This document shows, piece by piece, positions 18,965-27,679 of a stretch of 38,834 bases of DNA (position 1 is the first letter of the stretch; every line of letters starts with the position of its first letter). Source of the DNA: a virus; IMG/VR virus record IMGVR_UViG_3300006916_000015, positions 1-38,834 of that record. One strand, written 5' to 3'. The notes beneath the pieces are model-generated. The model saw only the letters and a list, made by a program, of their open reading frames with translations, did not search any database and was not told the origin of the DNA. The position numbers were made by a program, and so were the translations under genes.

Positions 18965-19177
18965 TCAAACCCCATGTTTCTCATCATGTTCAAGATGCCA
19001 CTCAATATGCTTATCGAGCCGACCATCAATCTTGTCAACCTTAGAATCAATCGACCGAAGCAAACCAGCATTCGCCTCATGATCCCGATTGTTACGGCGA
19101 TGCATACGTTCCAGCAACGTCACAATAACCCCACTCGGTGCAAGCACAGCCAAAAGCACCCCCTGCCAAACCTGCAT
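18965..19177 (-). CDS. DUF2746-like lysis-associated membrane protein, 70 aa
   Basis: One N-terminal transmembrane helix (WQGVLLAVLAPSGVIVTLLE) is followed by a basic patch and a helical coiled-coil tail (IDSKVDKIDGRLDKHIEWHL). This layout is typical of the DUF2746 proteins found beside lysis genes in actinobacteriophages. It directly precedes the holin-like gene. It may be a second holin, an antiholin or a spanin-like partner; the sequence cannot decide. Confidence 0.6.
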   Translation of the reverse strand: MQVWQGVLLAVLAPSGVIVTLLERMHRRNNRDHEANAGLLRSIDSKVDKIDGRLDKHIEWHLEHDEKHGV

Positions 19178-19180
19178 GAC

Positions 19181-19444
19181 TTACCCGGCCTTAACAGACT
19201 GCTTCTTCGGGCGACCACGCTTCTTAGGCGCAGGCACAACAGGTTCCTCCACAACCGAAACACTTTCACGCTCAGAACCCCAAAAAACGTATTCCTCAGC
19301 ATCGTCAACAAACGACTCAAAAGAATGACGTTCAGGAGCATCCTGAACCTCATAATCCCCAATCGGAACCGTGCCAGCATAAACACGATTCACCATGTCA
19401 GGATTACGCCACATTTCAACAGGAACCCTGTCAATACCACTCAT
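19181..19444 (-). CDS. hypothetical protein with AT-hook-like tail, 87 aa
   Basis: The C-terminus PAPKKRGRPKKQ contains the GRP core with flanking lysines of an AT-hook, which binds the minor groove of AT-rich DNA. The rest is acidic and not recognised. ATG at 19444 is chosen because the open frame upstream would run through the terminator hairpin. A palindrome (19460-19472) lies 15 bases upstream. Position directly after the capsid gene suggests a minor head component, but that is inferred. Confidence 0.6.
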   Translation of the reverse strand: MSGIDRVPVEMWRNPDMVNRVYAGTVPIGDYEVQDAPERHSFESFVDDAEEYVFWGSERESVSVVEEPVVPAPKKRGRPKKQSVKAG

Positions 19445-19469
19445 CGCAACCTCAAAAGATTTCAAACTG

Positions 19470-19502
19470 AAAAACCGGGGCACCGAAAGCGGTGCCCCGG
19501 TT
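19470..19502 (-). terminator. intrinsic terminator after capsid gene
   Basis: A perfect 13-base-pair stem (AACCGGGGCACCG and complement) with a four-base loop is followed on the minus strand by five T. It lies 41 bases after the major capsid stop and should cut capsid mRNA from the downstream late genes, allowing more capsid than tail transcripts. Confidence 0.85.
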
Positions 19503-19542
19503 CAACAGCACCACCAGCAATATAATCTGATGGCTAAATGGA

Positions 19543-20508
19543 TCAGGCAGGAGCCGTAACTCCAGACAGCTTACCAATCGAACGACGAGAATCAGTCGCA
19601 AACGTGCCGTAGCACAGAATCAGACCATACTCGGCATCCTTATCGTAAGGCTGCACGAAACCGTTGAACTTCATCCACTTCGAATCAAGCACCGACAGCT
19701 TCACATGGTTGCTGTTCAGGAAGTACCACTCGCCAGACGGGCAGTAATCCGACCAGACAACAACGCCACCCTTATGGAGCAGGTTATCGAAACCAGCCTT
19801 CGCAGTGCTCGCATCAGTGAACCGCTGCTGAGCCTGAAGCAGTTCCTCATAACCCTCATACAGAGCCTGAGTCGTCACCTCAAAGTCGCACTTGTCAGTA
19901 CCATACGACACCGAGTTGTACTTGTTCGACAGAACAGGAAGGGTGAGGGCACCAACCGAAGTGGCGACCGAAGCCTGCCACCAAGTATCAGCCGTACCAT
20001 CAATCCCACCAACATCAGTGGACGAGTTATTCGTCCACAGCTTCAGACCAGCCCACTCCTTAGCCGAAGGCGTGTAAGTCGTCTGCCCGTTGTCGGTACC
20101 AGCACCATCAGCCAGGAAGAACATTTCCTCAAAGACCTCGGCAGCCGTGGTCTCAGCGTTCATCGTCTTAGCCTTCAGCAGATTGATGACAGCCTTATCA
20201 CCGCTGTTCTTCGCCTGCTCCAGACCGCTGATCGGAACATAAATAGCCGACTGCTTCCAGTCGTACTCGGCAGTGTCGATGATTTCATCGACCGCCGGGG
20301 TAAGCGTATCGTAACCAGAGTAGTTCTGGAACGTGCTGTTACGGGCACCCATAACCGGATGCACCGCATTACGTCCACCCTGAGCGTCAAGCTTCGCACG
20401 CCGCTTCAGGAAGTCCAGAACAGCAGTACGAGCAAAAATGTTGTCAGTGGCCTTCCCCGAAGTGAAGTAACGCTCCAGAGTAGTACCAATAATGTTATCC
20501 ATAGCCAT
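19543..20508 (-). CDS. major capsid protein, 321 aa
   Basis: Size, position after a scaffold-like gene and its own strong terminator identify the shell protein. The sequence has a typical beta-rich middle (TPAVDEIIDTAEYDWKQSAI, then PISGLE) and a long helix containing AKTMNAETTAAEVFEEMFF, as in HK97-fold capsid proteins without a cleaved prohead domain. ATG at 20508 has GGGAG six bases upstream. A palindrome (20525-20537) lies just upstream of the ribosome-binding site. The fold is inferred; no single diagnostic motif is visible. Confidence 0.8.
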   Translation of the reverse strand: MAMDNIIGTTLERYFTSGKATDNIFARTAVLDFLKRRAKLDAQGGRNAVHPVMGARNSTFQNYSGYDTLTPAVDEIIDTAEYDWKQSAIYVPISGLEQAKNSGDKAVINLLKAKTMNAETTAAEVFEEMFFLADGAGTDNGQTTYTPSAKEWAGLKLWTNNSSTDVGGIDGTADTWWQASVATSVGALTLPVLSNKYNSVSYGTDKCDFEVTTQALYEGYEELLQAQQRFTDASTAKAGFDNLLHKGGVVVWSDYCPSGEWYFLNSNHVKLSVLDSKWMKFNGFVQPYDKDAEYGLILCYGTFATDSRRSIGKLSGVTAPA

Positions 20509-20543
20509 AGCAATCTCCCAAAAGTTTCAAATTGAAAACCTGA

Positions 20544-21500
20544 TCAGCCGCCGCTAGAAGCGGCGATCTGCTCAAACAGTTCACCAATGTCATTGAAGTC
20601 ATCTACCGGAATATCAGAAGCCCGGAACGAACCCTTAGAGGAAGCGGAAGCAGTACGCTTACGCTGAGCACGCTTAGCCTCATCAGCCTCACGTTGCTTA
20701 GCAGCAGCCTCAGCAGCAGCACGACCAGCCTGATCATTCTGCTTCTGCATCTGAACATTACGCTGCCCAGACAAATACCAGTGAGCATCAATCAGAGACA
20801 TGTTCTTAGCAGCCGCAACCTTCAGCGTTTCGACAGCATCAAAACTTTCCCCGAACTGATTACGCAACGAGTCAACCTCGGCACGAACCTCAGCCTTGAT
20901 ACGCTCAGTTTCCAAATCCGCAAGACGCCGCTCCAACTGAGCGGCAGCCTGCTGAGCCTGCATAGCCTGCTCAGCCCACGGACGAATATCCTCATCAAGT
21001 TCATCCAGACTAAACCGCTTATCTTGCTGACCCGCACCAGCCTGCTGATCAAGCAAACCATACGCATTAGCAAAAGCTTCCAACGTGCCCATAGGGTCAC
21101 GTTCGAACGCAGTCTGAACATCCTGCGCCCATTGAGCAGCCTTGCGAACCTCGGCTACCTCCTGGGTTTTACGGGTGTAATCCTGATTACGCATGTACCC
21201 GTCACGCAATTCACGCAACGTGACCACACCATCTTCACCCGCAACCTTGAAAGGAACCTGCCGGTCAGCATATTCCTCCCAATTCCACGAAACATCACCG
21301 GCTCCATCATCGAAGTTATCGGTTTCTTCGTAATCGCCTAGATCATCAACATCATCAGTGGACTCCAGAACATCTGGTTCATCCACCTGGACATCATCGT
21401 AATCGCCAGCGTCATCCTCAAAATCGGCAGAACCATTATCTGCCGACTCATACTCACTGGAAACAGCAGCGAAAACCTCGTCCAAATCAGTATCAGGCAT
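20544..21500 (-). CDS. capsid scaffolding protein, 318 aa
   Basis: The first 80 residues are very acidic (DFEDDAGDYDD and similar), followed by long charged helices rich in Gln, Ala, Arg and Glu (residues about 140-290), typical of scaffold proteins. It lies directly before the capsid gene. ATG at 21500 has GGAG spaced seven bases; the open frame to 21566 would run through a terminator. It would direct prohead assembly and then leave the shell. Confidence 0.75.
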   Translation of the reverse strand: MPDTDLDEVFAAVSSEYESADNGSADFEDDAGDYDDVQVDEPDVLESTDDVDDLGDYEETDNFDDGAGDVSWNWEEYADRQVPFKVAGEDGVVTLRELRDGYMRNQDYTRKTQEVAEVRKAAQWAQDVQTAFERDPMGTLEAFANAYGLLDQQAGAGQQDKRFSLDELDEDIRPWAEQAMQAQQAAAQLERRLADLETERIKAEVRAEVDSLRNQFGESFDAVETLKVAAAKNMSLIDAHWYLSGQRNVQMQKQNDQAGRAAAEAAAKQREADEAKRAQRKRTASASSKGSFRASDIPVDDFNDIGELFEQIAASSGG

Positions 21501-21552
21501 ATCATTTCTCCATTTTGGGAGAGTCCTATAAGATTGCTCTCCTATAATAAAC

Positions 21553-21580
21553 AAAAACCGTCCCAAAAAAGGGACGGTTT
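21553..21580 (-). terminator. intrinsic terminator before scaffold gene
   Basis: A 10-base-pair stem AAACCGTCCC with its complement closes a six-base loop and is followed on the minus strand by a T-rich tract. It ends transcripts of the small head gene at 21634. Immediately downstream, TTATTATAGGAGAGC and TTATAGGACTCTCC form a near repeat that could hold a promoter for the scaffold and capsid genes, so this pair may be an independent transcription unit. Confidence 0.75.
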
Positions 21581-21633
21581 CTGTACCAGAATGGTATAGT
21601 GGGCAGTTTTACCACATACCCAGGTGGCCCAAA

Positions 21634-21957
21634 TCAGGTAGCGAGGCCGCTGTGCCAGCCCGTTGCGCTGGTCCGAGTCACGATCAGAGTGTCACCAGCA
21701 GCAGCAGTGGCAGCAGTGCCGGTGATCGTGTCAGAACCAGTCTTGGCAACAGTGACAGCACCAGCGCCAACCTGAACAATGAAGAACACCGTACCGATAC
21801 CGTAATCGACATCAGTCGATTCCGGCAGAGTCAGCGTGGTAGCCGAACTATGCGAAACGGTGATCACAGTGAACGGCGAAACATTGTTCGCCAGAGTGTT
21901 CGAAGCGCCACTGTACGACAGCAGACGGTTCGAACCAAGGTTAGTAACATTAGCCAT
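21634..21957 (-). CDS. small head decoration-like protein, 107 aa
   Basis: It is Thr/Ser/Ala-rich with alternating beta pattern (TVITVSHSSATTLTLPES, IGTVFFIVQVGAGAVTVAK) and no Cys, resembling small stabilising or fibre-base domains. ATG at 21957 is preferred to 21963 because GGGGAG is then spaced eight bases. A palindrome (21977-21989) precedes it. Its place between portal and scaffold suggests a head component; the specific role is unknown. Confidence 0.6.
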   Translation of the reverse strand: MANVTNLGSNRLLSYSGASNTLANNVSPFTVITVSHSSATTLTLPESTDVDYGIGTVFFIVQVGAGAVTVAKTGSDTITGTAATAAAGDTLIVTRTSATGWHSGLAT

Positions 21958-22059
21958 AGTCATTCTCCCCTAGAGGTTTCATTTTGAAAGCGCAGCAAAC
22001 CCGACCTCCCAGCGTCCTGTTCGGTACTAAGACCTGCCACTTCCACCCGAAGGCAGCAT

Positions 22060-23979
22060 TTACATTCCAGGCATCGGACCTGGAACACCTTGCGGTGGCA
22101 TACCGCCACCGCCCATCATTTGAGCAAGCATTTCAGGAGGGATGCCCGCCATTTCTGGCGGCATCCCCGGAGGCATCTCCGGAGGCATACCTTCAGGTGG
22201 CATACCCGGAGGTGCTGCTTCCGGCATCGGAGGCTGCGGACCCGGACCCATCATTTGATCCGCATTCTTGATGCCAAACCCGAAACGCAACACATGCTCA
22301 ATAATCTTCTGATCGTTCAACAGCCCCGAACCCAACATCGGAGACAACACATCCATCAACTGCAACGCAGACTGACGACGGAACGACTCATTATGAGGTT
22401 GAGAAGAACCAGCCTCAACCTCAAACACAAAATCGCCCTGCAACACAGTGCGATCATAACGCACCCAACTAACAACCTTATTCTCGTCAATCACCCGAGC
22501 AACATCCTCAGTGTCCATAAACACCTGAGAAAGTTTGATCATACGCTCAGCGACCCGGCCCATAGCCTGCTCAATCTTATACAACTTGTCCGAAGAACGA
22601 GCATTAGCAGCATCCTGAATCAAACCGGCTTCCGTGGCAGTACGGCGAATATTCGCCGCCTGCCCACGGGAATACTCAGTGACACCAGAAATCATGTTGA
22701 TGTCGTTCAGAATCATATCCGACTGGGTATACCACTCAGGATGCAACGCAGTCGGCTGAACCGACTGCAACACATCCCCAAACGGACGATCCTCCAACAC
22801 ATCAATCAGGACATCATCGTCACCAGACTCAAGAGCCTGCATACCTTCCGGGCCGATAGCCGCAGAACGCACCATATGAATCCGCTTACCATGCTTACGA
22901 TCATTGATCATAGCGGTACGGGTCATAGCCAACTCTAGCTGCAAACCATAAATGGTTTCCAAATCACCAATCGGATAAAACCGTTCAGGGACCTCATAGT
23001 TCGGCATGAACACAAACGGATGCACACCAGGGAACGGAGACTGAGAAGGCTTCTGCAAAAATTCTTCGCACCCATCAGCGAAAACACAAACAGTTTCGTT
23101 GATCAAATCATAATACTCGTAGACAACAACGAAACCAGCATCCTTAGAACGATGCGAATCATCAACCTTCACATCATCCCGAGCATCCGACAACACCGTA
23201 GCCTTCAACTTGCGTCGAGCCGAAGGCTGCCAATCCTCATTTTCACGGGCAACCTGAATAGGCACAAACGAACGCTGAGCAATCCAACGCAAATCCTGCA
23301 TACGCAAAGCATCAGGATCAACAACCATATCGAACGGGCTGATACGACGCACCAAAGGTGCGTCTTTCACCGTTTCCTCAACAGTACGAGGAACAGATTC
23401 AATAACCTCATCCATTGTCGGAAGATCATCTTCCAACACACCAGACTGAGCCAACTGCTGCTGCATCATCACCTGTTCACGAACAGCGTCCTGCCATTCG
23501 TCAACAGACAACTCACGGTCAGCCATCTTAGTTTCCCAAGTGATCTTCACCCAGCCGTGACCAAGAATAACGAAATCCTTAGCGGCAGCACGGATTTCGT
23601 CCTGGACATCAAACTCACGCCAATGATGATTCACCACCGCTTCAACAACAGCAGCAGTTTCACGATCCTTCGGATTCTTAGCAGTAACATTCACCTTCGG
23701 AATGTTCACAGCAATCGACGGAACAATCACGTTCACAGTCGAAAACGCCATATTCGGCACAACAATATCCTCATATGAACCAAGTTCATCCCAAGGATAC
23801 TTGTTGCTATAAATCTTGATCAGGTTAGACCACTTGTCATCCCACTCAGAATCCTTACGGAGACGCAAAGAGTTCTGCACGTTCGCCCGATGACGACCAA
23901 GTTTCTTCTTAGCGTTATCACGACCATAGCCATCACCAGACGACTCCTGGTCAATGAACGCATCATAATTACTTGGCAT
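22060..23979 (-). CDS. portal protein, 639 aa
   Basis: Length, order after the large terminase, and segments such as DIVVPNMAFSTVNVIVPSIA, AAKDFVILGHGWVKITWE, and MPNYEVPERFYPIGDLE followed by a long helical stem region fit a podovirus portal. The portal ring is the DNA entry point of the head and the docking site of terminase. The last 70 residues are Pro/Met/Gly-rich repeats (MPPEMPPGMPPEM), probably a flexible tail. It overlaps the upstream zinc protein gene by 11 bases. Confidence 0.8.
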   Translation of the reverse strand: MPSNYDAFIDQESSGDGYGRDNAKKKLGRHRANVQNSLRLRKDSEWDDKWSNLIKIYSNKYPWDELGSYEDIVVPNMAFSTVNVIVPSIAVNIPKVNVTAKNPKDRETAAVVEAVVNHHWREFDVQDEIRAAAKDFVILGHGWVKITWETKMADRELSVDEWQDAVREQVMMQQQLAQSGVLEDDLPTMDEVIESVPRTVEETVKDAPLVRRISPFDMVVDPDALRMQDLRWIAQRSFVPIQVARENEDWQPSARRKLKATVLSDARDDVKVDDSHRSKDAGFVVVYEYYDLINETVCVFADGCEEFLQKPSQSPFPGVHPFVFMPNYEVPERFYPIGDLETIYGLQLELAMTRTAMINDRKHGKRIHMVRSAAIGPEGMQALESGDDDVLIDVLEDRPFGDVLQSVQPTALHPEWYTQSDMILNDINMISGVTEYSRGQAANIRRTATEAGLIQDAANARSSDKLYKIEQAMGRVAERMIKLSQVFMDTEDVARVIDENKVVSWVRYDRTVLQGDFVFEVEAGSSQPHNESFRRQSALQLMDVLSPMLGSGLLNDQKIIEHVLRFGFGIKNADQMMGPGPQPPMPEAAPPGMPPEGMPPEMPPGMPPEMAGIPPEMLAQMMGGGGMPPQGVPGPMPGM

Positions 23980-24301
23980 CAGACTTCACCTGTTCCGACT
24001 TATTTAGATGATCAGACAAACGTTGCATCGAACCACTAGTGGTTCCCGTCCCAGTGGTATGCCAAGCCGGGATAGCCTCATGGCCCTGCTCGGCAGCCTC
24101 AGCGACCTGACGGCGCTGATAATCACGAATCGTGTCATGACGCCAAGCATCATCACCCTGACCGGTTTTGATCGGATTCGTGAAACTAATAGTTGAAACC
24201 CGGCACTTGAAACAAGTGCCCGGGTCCCGTCCAGACAAATCAAACTTCCCGATAGGAAGTTCACGACCACAGTTGTCACATTCGATGTAATGAACGCTCA
24301 T
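23969..24301 (-). CDS. zinc-ribbon protein, 110 aa
   Basis: ECDNCG (about residues 7-12) and CFKCR (about 31-35) make two CxxC knuckles of a small zinc ribbon; the rest is charged and helical. ATG at 24301 fits GAAAG better than ATG at 24304. A palindrome (24309-24321) precedes it and its right arm gives the GAAAG. The gene lies between terminase and portal, so a packaging accessory role is possible but unproven. Confidence 0.6.
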   Translation of the reverse strand: MSVHYIECDNCGRELPIGKFDLSGRDPGTCFKCRVSTISFTNPIKTGQGDDAWRHDTIRDYQRRQVAEAAEQGHEAIPAWHTTGTGTTSGSMQRLSDHLNKSEQVKSDAK

Positions 24302-24333
24302 CATAAACTTTCAAATTGAAAACTGGTAGAGAA

Positions 24334-24404
24334 CCCGACGGTCCGAAGGCCACCACCCGGCTTCCCCCGACAAAAAAGATGCCTTGGACCGCCAGATTCT
24401 CTAT
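24334..24404 (-). ncRNA. structured leader between terminase and zinc protein genes
   Basis: AGAGAA pairs with TTCTCT across about 70 bases. Inside it, CGGTCCAAGGC pairs with GCCTTCGGACCG with one bulge, and the apex holds CGGGGGAAGCCGGG. No tRNA arms or anticodon loop fit. It could be a cis-regulatory RNA, a processing site or part of a packaging site next to terminase. Compensatory changes in related phages would be needed to confirm an RNA. Confidence 0.4.
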
Positions 24405-24420
24405 AAACAGCAAAAAGTGT

Positions 24421-24440
24421 CCCGATGCTAGATCATCGGG
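24421..24440 (-). terminator. hairpin at terminase stop codon
   Basis: CCCGATG and CATCGGG flank a six-base loop that contains the large terminase stop codon; ACAC and five T follow on the minus strand. It may attenuate transcription from the terminase genes into the portal region. The U tract is offset by four bases, so strength is uncertain. Confidence 0.45.
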
Positions 24441-26080
24441 CCGACACGACGTTTCCGTGACGGCCCAGTCAACTTCTTAGCCCACCAATCAATACTGCCA
24501 GGAACATCCTTCGGGATAACCGACCCAATATTGTTCATCACAGCATACTTTCGTGCCTCAATCGTAATAGCCAAAGCCATCACACAGTCATCATGAGGTG
24601 AACCATGCAACTTGATGCGTTCACCCCTCTGATCACGCACAAACGTTTTCAACTCCGCAACAGTCGGCTCATGCGGCACATTATGGACACGCAACCACTG
24701 AGACAACTGGTTGATCACATCAACCTTATTCCCATGCGTAGTCAACCAGCCAATCGTCTCAGTAGGAGACTCAATCGTTTTCAGTTTCGTACGCCGACGA
24801 TAAATCCGACTGTACTTCAACCGTCGAAGCGTATCGACGGTTGTACGACCGTGGTTGTTCACCTCCGGGCACACCAAAGCATAATTGTACATGTACCCCA
24901 AAGCCGCAATAATCTCACCAAAATAATCTGGTTCAGGCTTCCCACGGAACACAGCCACAATATCCCCAGATTTCGCTTCCATCACATACGCAACAGACCA
25001 GTCACCATGATCCAAACCCTGAGCAACGTCAGCCCCAATCACATACGTCTCAGACCGTTTCGGTTTCTCAAAGACCACCAAAGGCCCATTATCTGATGCC
25101 TCCGTAAGTTCAAACCTATTCCCACCCTGAGAAGAAATCTGAATGAAATACCGACCAATCCCTTCCTTGAGAGACATCTCTCGCAAACGTTCCAAATCGA
25201 AATACGGATTACCTGAACCAATGAACGCTTCCTCCGGCGAACACGGATACTCCTGATGGAGCTGCCACAGCTCCATATTCGCCTTCTTGTCCTCATACCA
25301 TTTAGCGTCACGACCCGGCACCGCCGACCACGGATGAAACACCGGCACGAAACTATTGCTACTGGTTGTCGCCCCCACCCACAACCTGTGGAAAAACGTG
25401 CCCTCGCCCTTCGCTGTTGAAAGCCCAACACACCGCCCACCAACATCCGTCACAGGCTCAATAGCAGCCCACGCTTCTTCCTCATTCTGAAACGACGCCC
25501 ACTCGTCCACAATCACCAGAAACGCAGTCTCACCACGAATCGGATCAGAAGCAGTCGGAGACGACTCAATAAACGAATCATTATCGAACGACATCCTAAG
25601 ATTCGTTCGATCCAACACATGCGAAGAACGCTGACGAACCCACTCAGGCATCGACTTATACGCAAACTTCACCTTATTCAACAAACTGATACTGTCCTTC
25701 TCACGGCGAGACAACATATAAATCTGCCGATCAGAACCACCCAAAGCCACCCACAACGCAAAAGCAGCAGCCAACGTAGAAAACCCGATCTGACGGGCCT
25801 TCAACGTAATCGTATACCGATTCTGAATCCAAGCCCGAATCGTATCCAACTGCGCCTCACGCAACTCAAACGGCACCCTGGAACCAGGCACCTTGATACG
25901 GATCGCCTGCAAACAAAACAACCGGAAACCCTCAACCAGCCTATCGCATTCCTCATCAGGAATGCGGTTACGGGCATCCAACACAGCCTCAGCAGGAAAC
26001 CAAGACCTGAACTGGATTTCATTCTGCAACTTCTGCTCAGTGATACCCTCAGAAGCACTAACAGTCTTACGAACCTTCAT
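24428..26080 (-). CDS. terminase large subunit
   Basis: The 550-residue packaging motor has an ATPase domain: KARQIGFST (94-102) is the Walker A-like motif, FLVIVDE (187-193) Walker B, and GLSTAKG (219-225) the coupling motif. The nuclease domain has GADVAQG (D351), CPEVN (E406) and SPHDDC (D497/D498) as metal ligands. It translocates DNA into the head and cuts concatemers. ATG at 26080 overlaps the DpdA-like gene by 14 bases; an open frame continues upstream to 26164 but would overlap far more. All key residues are present. Confidence 0.9.
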   Translation of the reverse strand: MKVRKTVSASEGITEQKLQNEIQFRSWFPAEAVLDARNRIPDEECDRLVEGFRLFCLQAIRIKVPGSRVPFELREAQLDTIRAWIQNRYTITLKARQIGFSTLAAAFALWVALGGSDRQIYMLSRREKDSISLLNKVKFAYKSMPEWVRQRSSHVLDRTNLRMSFDNDSFIESSPTASDPIRGETAFLVIVDEWASFQNEEEAWAAIEPVTDVGGRCVGLSTAKGEGTFFHRLWVGATTSSNSFVPVFHPWSAVPGRDAKWYEDKKANMELWQLHQEYPCSPEEAFIGSGNPYFDLERLREMSLKEGIGRYFIQISSQGGNRFELTEASDNGPLVVFEKPKRSETYVIGADVAQGLDHGDWSVAYVMEAKSGDIVAVFRGKPEPDYFGEIIAALGYMYNYALVCPEVNNHGRTTVDTLRRLKYSRIYRRRTKLKTIESPTETIGWLTTHGNKVDVINQLSQWLRVHNVPHEPTVAELKTFVRDQRGERIKLHGSPHDDCVMALAITIEARKYAVMNNIGSVIPKDVPGSIDWWAKKLTGPSRKRRVGPMI

Positions 26081-26798
26081 TGACAAACTTCTCTCTCCAC
26101 TCCAAAGCATAATGCAAGCAATGTTGACAACTTGCCAATCCAGTCTCAGGACAAGGCTGCACAAACCTTCCAGAATACGACCAAGCCATAGAATCAGCAG
26201 AAGTCAAAAAATCGCCGTACAGCGACAAACCATCACCCTTCACACCAAAACCATGCAACTTCAACGGCTGCAATTCTTTCACAATCTCCAAAACACTTTT
26301 AGTTGACTGCCTGCGGCACACTGACCCTAAACCAACAGTTTCAAACTGAAACAAATCAACACCAGAATCAGCGTACATGTCTACCATCGACACATAATCC
26401 TGCAATTCCCATCCCTGAAGGATGGGAATGAACGGCAAATCAGGAGCCATCTCAGTCAATAACAAAAAGTTGTCAACCGTCAAACGCTGATGTTCCTCAA
26501 CTGACTTACCAGTAAACTTCCTTATCGTCGGCTCACACATCCAATCCTGGATAGCACACCAATCCATACTACCAATCTGATCCTGATACTTATAGATAGC
26601 CTCAACATAGTCCTCTGGACTAATAGTCCACTCACCAAACTGAGACAACTCACTAAACCCACCAGAATCTAAGCACCATCGAGAAGCCGCCCGCCTCCAC
26701 GACTTCTGCCTTCTCAAAACACGATGGGACATAAACATCGGGATATTCTCAACCGTCCACAAAAAACGACATCTATCAACACCCAAATAAAAAATCAT
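26067..26798 (-). CDS. dpdA: DpdA-like DNA guanine transglycosylase
   Basis: This 243-residue protein belongs to the tRNA-guanine transglycosylase superfamily. LDSGGF (43-48) matches the TGT motif DSGGFQ, and IQDWMCEP (83-90) the next conserved loop. ILQGW (126-130) matches the VQGG loop, HGFGVK (182-187) the strand before the nucleophile, and SADSMAWS (200-207) holds the likely nucleophile D202. C216, C224, C227 and a nearby His can bind zinc. Short phage members of this family (DpdA) exchange guanine in DNA for a 7-deazaguanine. It lies between the terminase genes. An exact palindrome lies at 26339-26351. Confidence 0.8.
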   Translation of the reverse strand: MIFYLGVDRCRFLWTVENIPMFMSHRVLRRQKSWRRAASRWCLDSGGFSELSQFGEWTISPEDYVEAIYKYQDQIGSMDWCAIQDWMCEPTIRKFTGKSVEEHQRLTVDNFLLLTEMAPDLPFIPILQGWELQDYVSMVDMYADSGVDLFQFETVGLGSVCRRQSTKSVLEIVKELQPLKLHGFGVKGDGLSLYGDFLTSADSMAWSYSGRFVQPCPETGLASCQHCLHYALEWREKFVNEGS

Positions 26799-27382
26799 TC
26801 AACAGAACCCTCATCGTCAGCTTCCTTCAACGGATCACCGTTATTCCCAGCCAACTCATTATACATCTCCCAAACCTCATCATCAGACAACATCTCCAAA
26901 TCAATGTCCGACAACTCAGTCACCTGCAACAACTCAGGCTCAGGATTCTTCCACATCTGCTTCACACCAACAGCAGCCAAATACTCCCGTGCAGCCTCCA
27001 AACGATACTTCGTCGTCTGCACCTCATCAGTAGCCACCTCATGCAAAAAATCAATGATCTGACCAACCCGACCAGGATCACCAGCACGCTGCAACACCAT
27101 CCACCGAGACGCCAACACAATCTTCGGATTCTGATCCCAACGCCACAACGTATACTCAGAAACACCCAACTGCTTAGCCAACTCAGTCCTCGTACGAGGC
27201 TGGCGGTACGCCTCAGGCGTAGCCAGCCACGCAGCATACGAAACCTGCCGATCATTCAAATCACGCTTAGCACGCTGCAAAGACGCCTTAGACGGACGAC
27301 CATTCTTCAACTTCAAAGAAGTCTCAGACTTAGAATACACATCCACCAACACGCCAGGCTTCTTCCTGCCAGGTTCACCCAC
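26795..27382 (-). CDS. probable terminase small subunit, 195 aa
   Basis: The middle has a helix-turn-helix: RTELAKQLGVSEYTLWRWDQ (about residues 65-85), preceded by a basic segment (GRPSKASLQRAKRDLN) and followed by an acidic C-terminus. This is the usual plan of small terminases that bind the packaging site and hand DNA to the large subunit. It is the first gene of the late operon. GTG at 27382 is chosen because GAAAGG lies 8 bases upstream; GTG at 27391 would leave no spacer. Confidence 0.65.
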   Translation of the reverse strand: MGEPGRKKPGVLVDVYSKSETSLKLKNGRPSKASLQRAKRDLNDRQVSYAAWLATPEAYRQPRTRTELAKQLGVSEYTLWRWDQNPKIVLASRWMVLQRAGDPGRVGQIIDFLHEVATDEVQTTKYRLEAAREYLAAVGVKQMWKNPEPELLQVTELSDIDLEMLSDDEVWEMYNELAGNNGDPLKEADDEGSVE

Positions 27383-27470
27383 AACAAACACCTTTCATCT
27401 CACCAAACAACAAAAAACGTCCCAGACACGGACACCCCCGAACGAAGTGAGGGACCAACCTTTCAAACAG

Positions 27471-27506
27471 AAAAACAAAAACGGACAACACCCCAAGTGT
27501 TGTCCG
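27471..27506 (-). terminator. intrinsic terminator facing the late operon
   Basis: CGGACAACAC and GTGTTGTCCG form a perfect 10-base-pair stem with a five-base loop, followed on the minus strand by TTTTTGTTTTT. It lies about 90 bases upstream of the small terminase start. Leftward transcripts begun further right must read through it, so it may be an antitermination checkpoint. Otherwise the late promoter lies between it and the gene. Confidence 0.75.
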
Positions 27507-27530
27507 AAACCACAAACTAACTAACTAGTT

Positions 27531-27622
27531 GAACAACCACACCCACAAGGTGTGGTTGTTCGCTAACTAACCAACCAACCAACTAACCAGTGAACGAATC
27601 ACCTCGGAGGGTGATTCGTTCA
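27531..27622. repeat. two tandem long hairpins in CTAAC/AACCAGT repeats
   Basis: GAACAACCACACC with its complement (27531-27561, 13 base pairs) and TGAACGAATCACC with its complement (27591-27622, 13 base pairs) differ in sequence but share stem size. They are set in CTAACTAACC-type repeats; AACCAGT occurs at 27585 and 27622. Neither has a clear U tract. The same arrangement recurs at 35278-35340 before the WhiB gene. Confidence 0.7.
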
Positions 27623-27679
27623 ACCAGTATACTAGTAACAAAACACGTCCCCCCACAAAAACACCCCCTCACCAGGCAC

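Noticed and set aside
19445-19483. An upstream start for the 87-residue protein
   Set aside because: It would translate through the terminator hairpin and a palindrome, and ATG at 19444 has a better context.
21501-21566. An upstream start of the scaffold gene
   Set aside because: The region holds a terminator and repeat elements, and ATG at 21500 has GGAG at the right distance.
24334-24404. A tRNA gene
   Set aside because: The paired ends and inner stem do not give a seven-base acceptor, anticodon loop and T arm with TTC.
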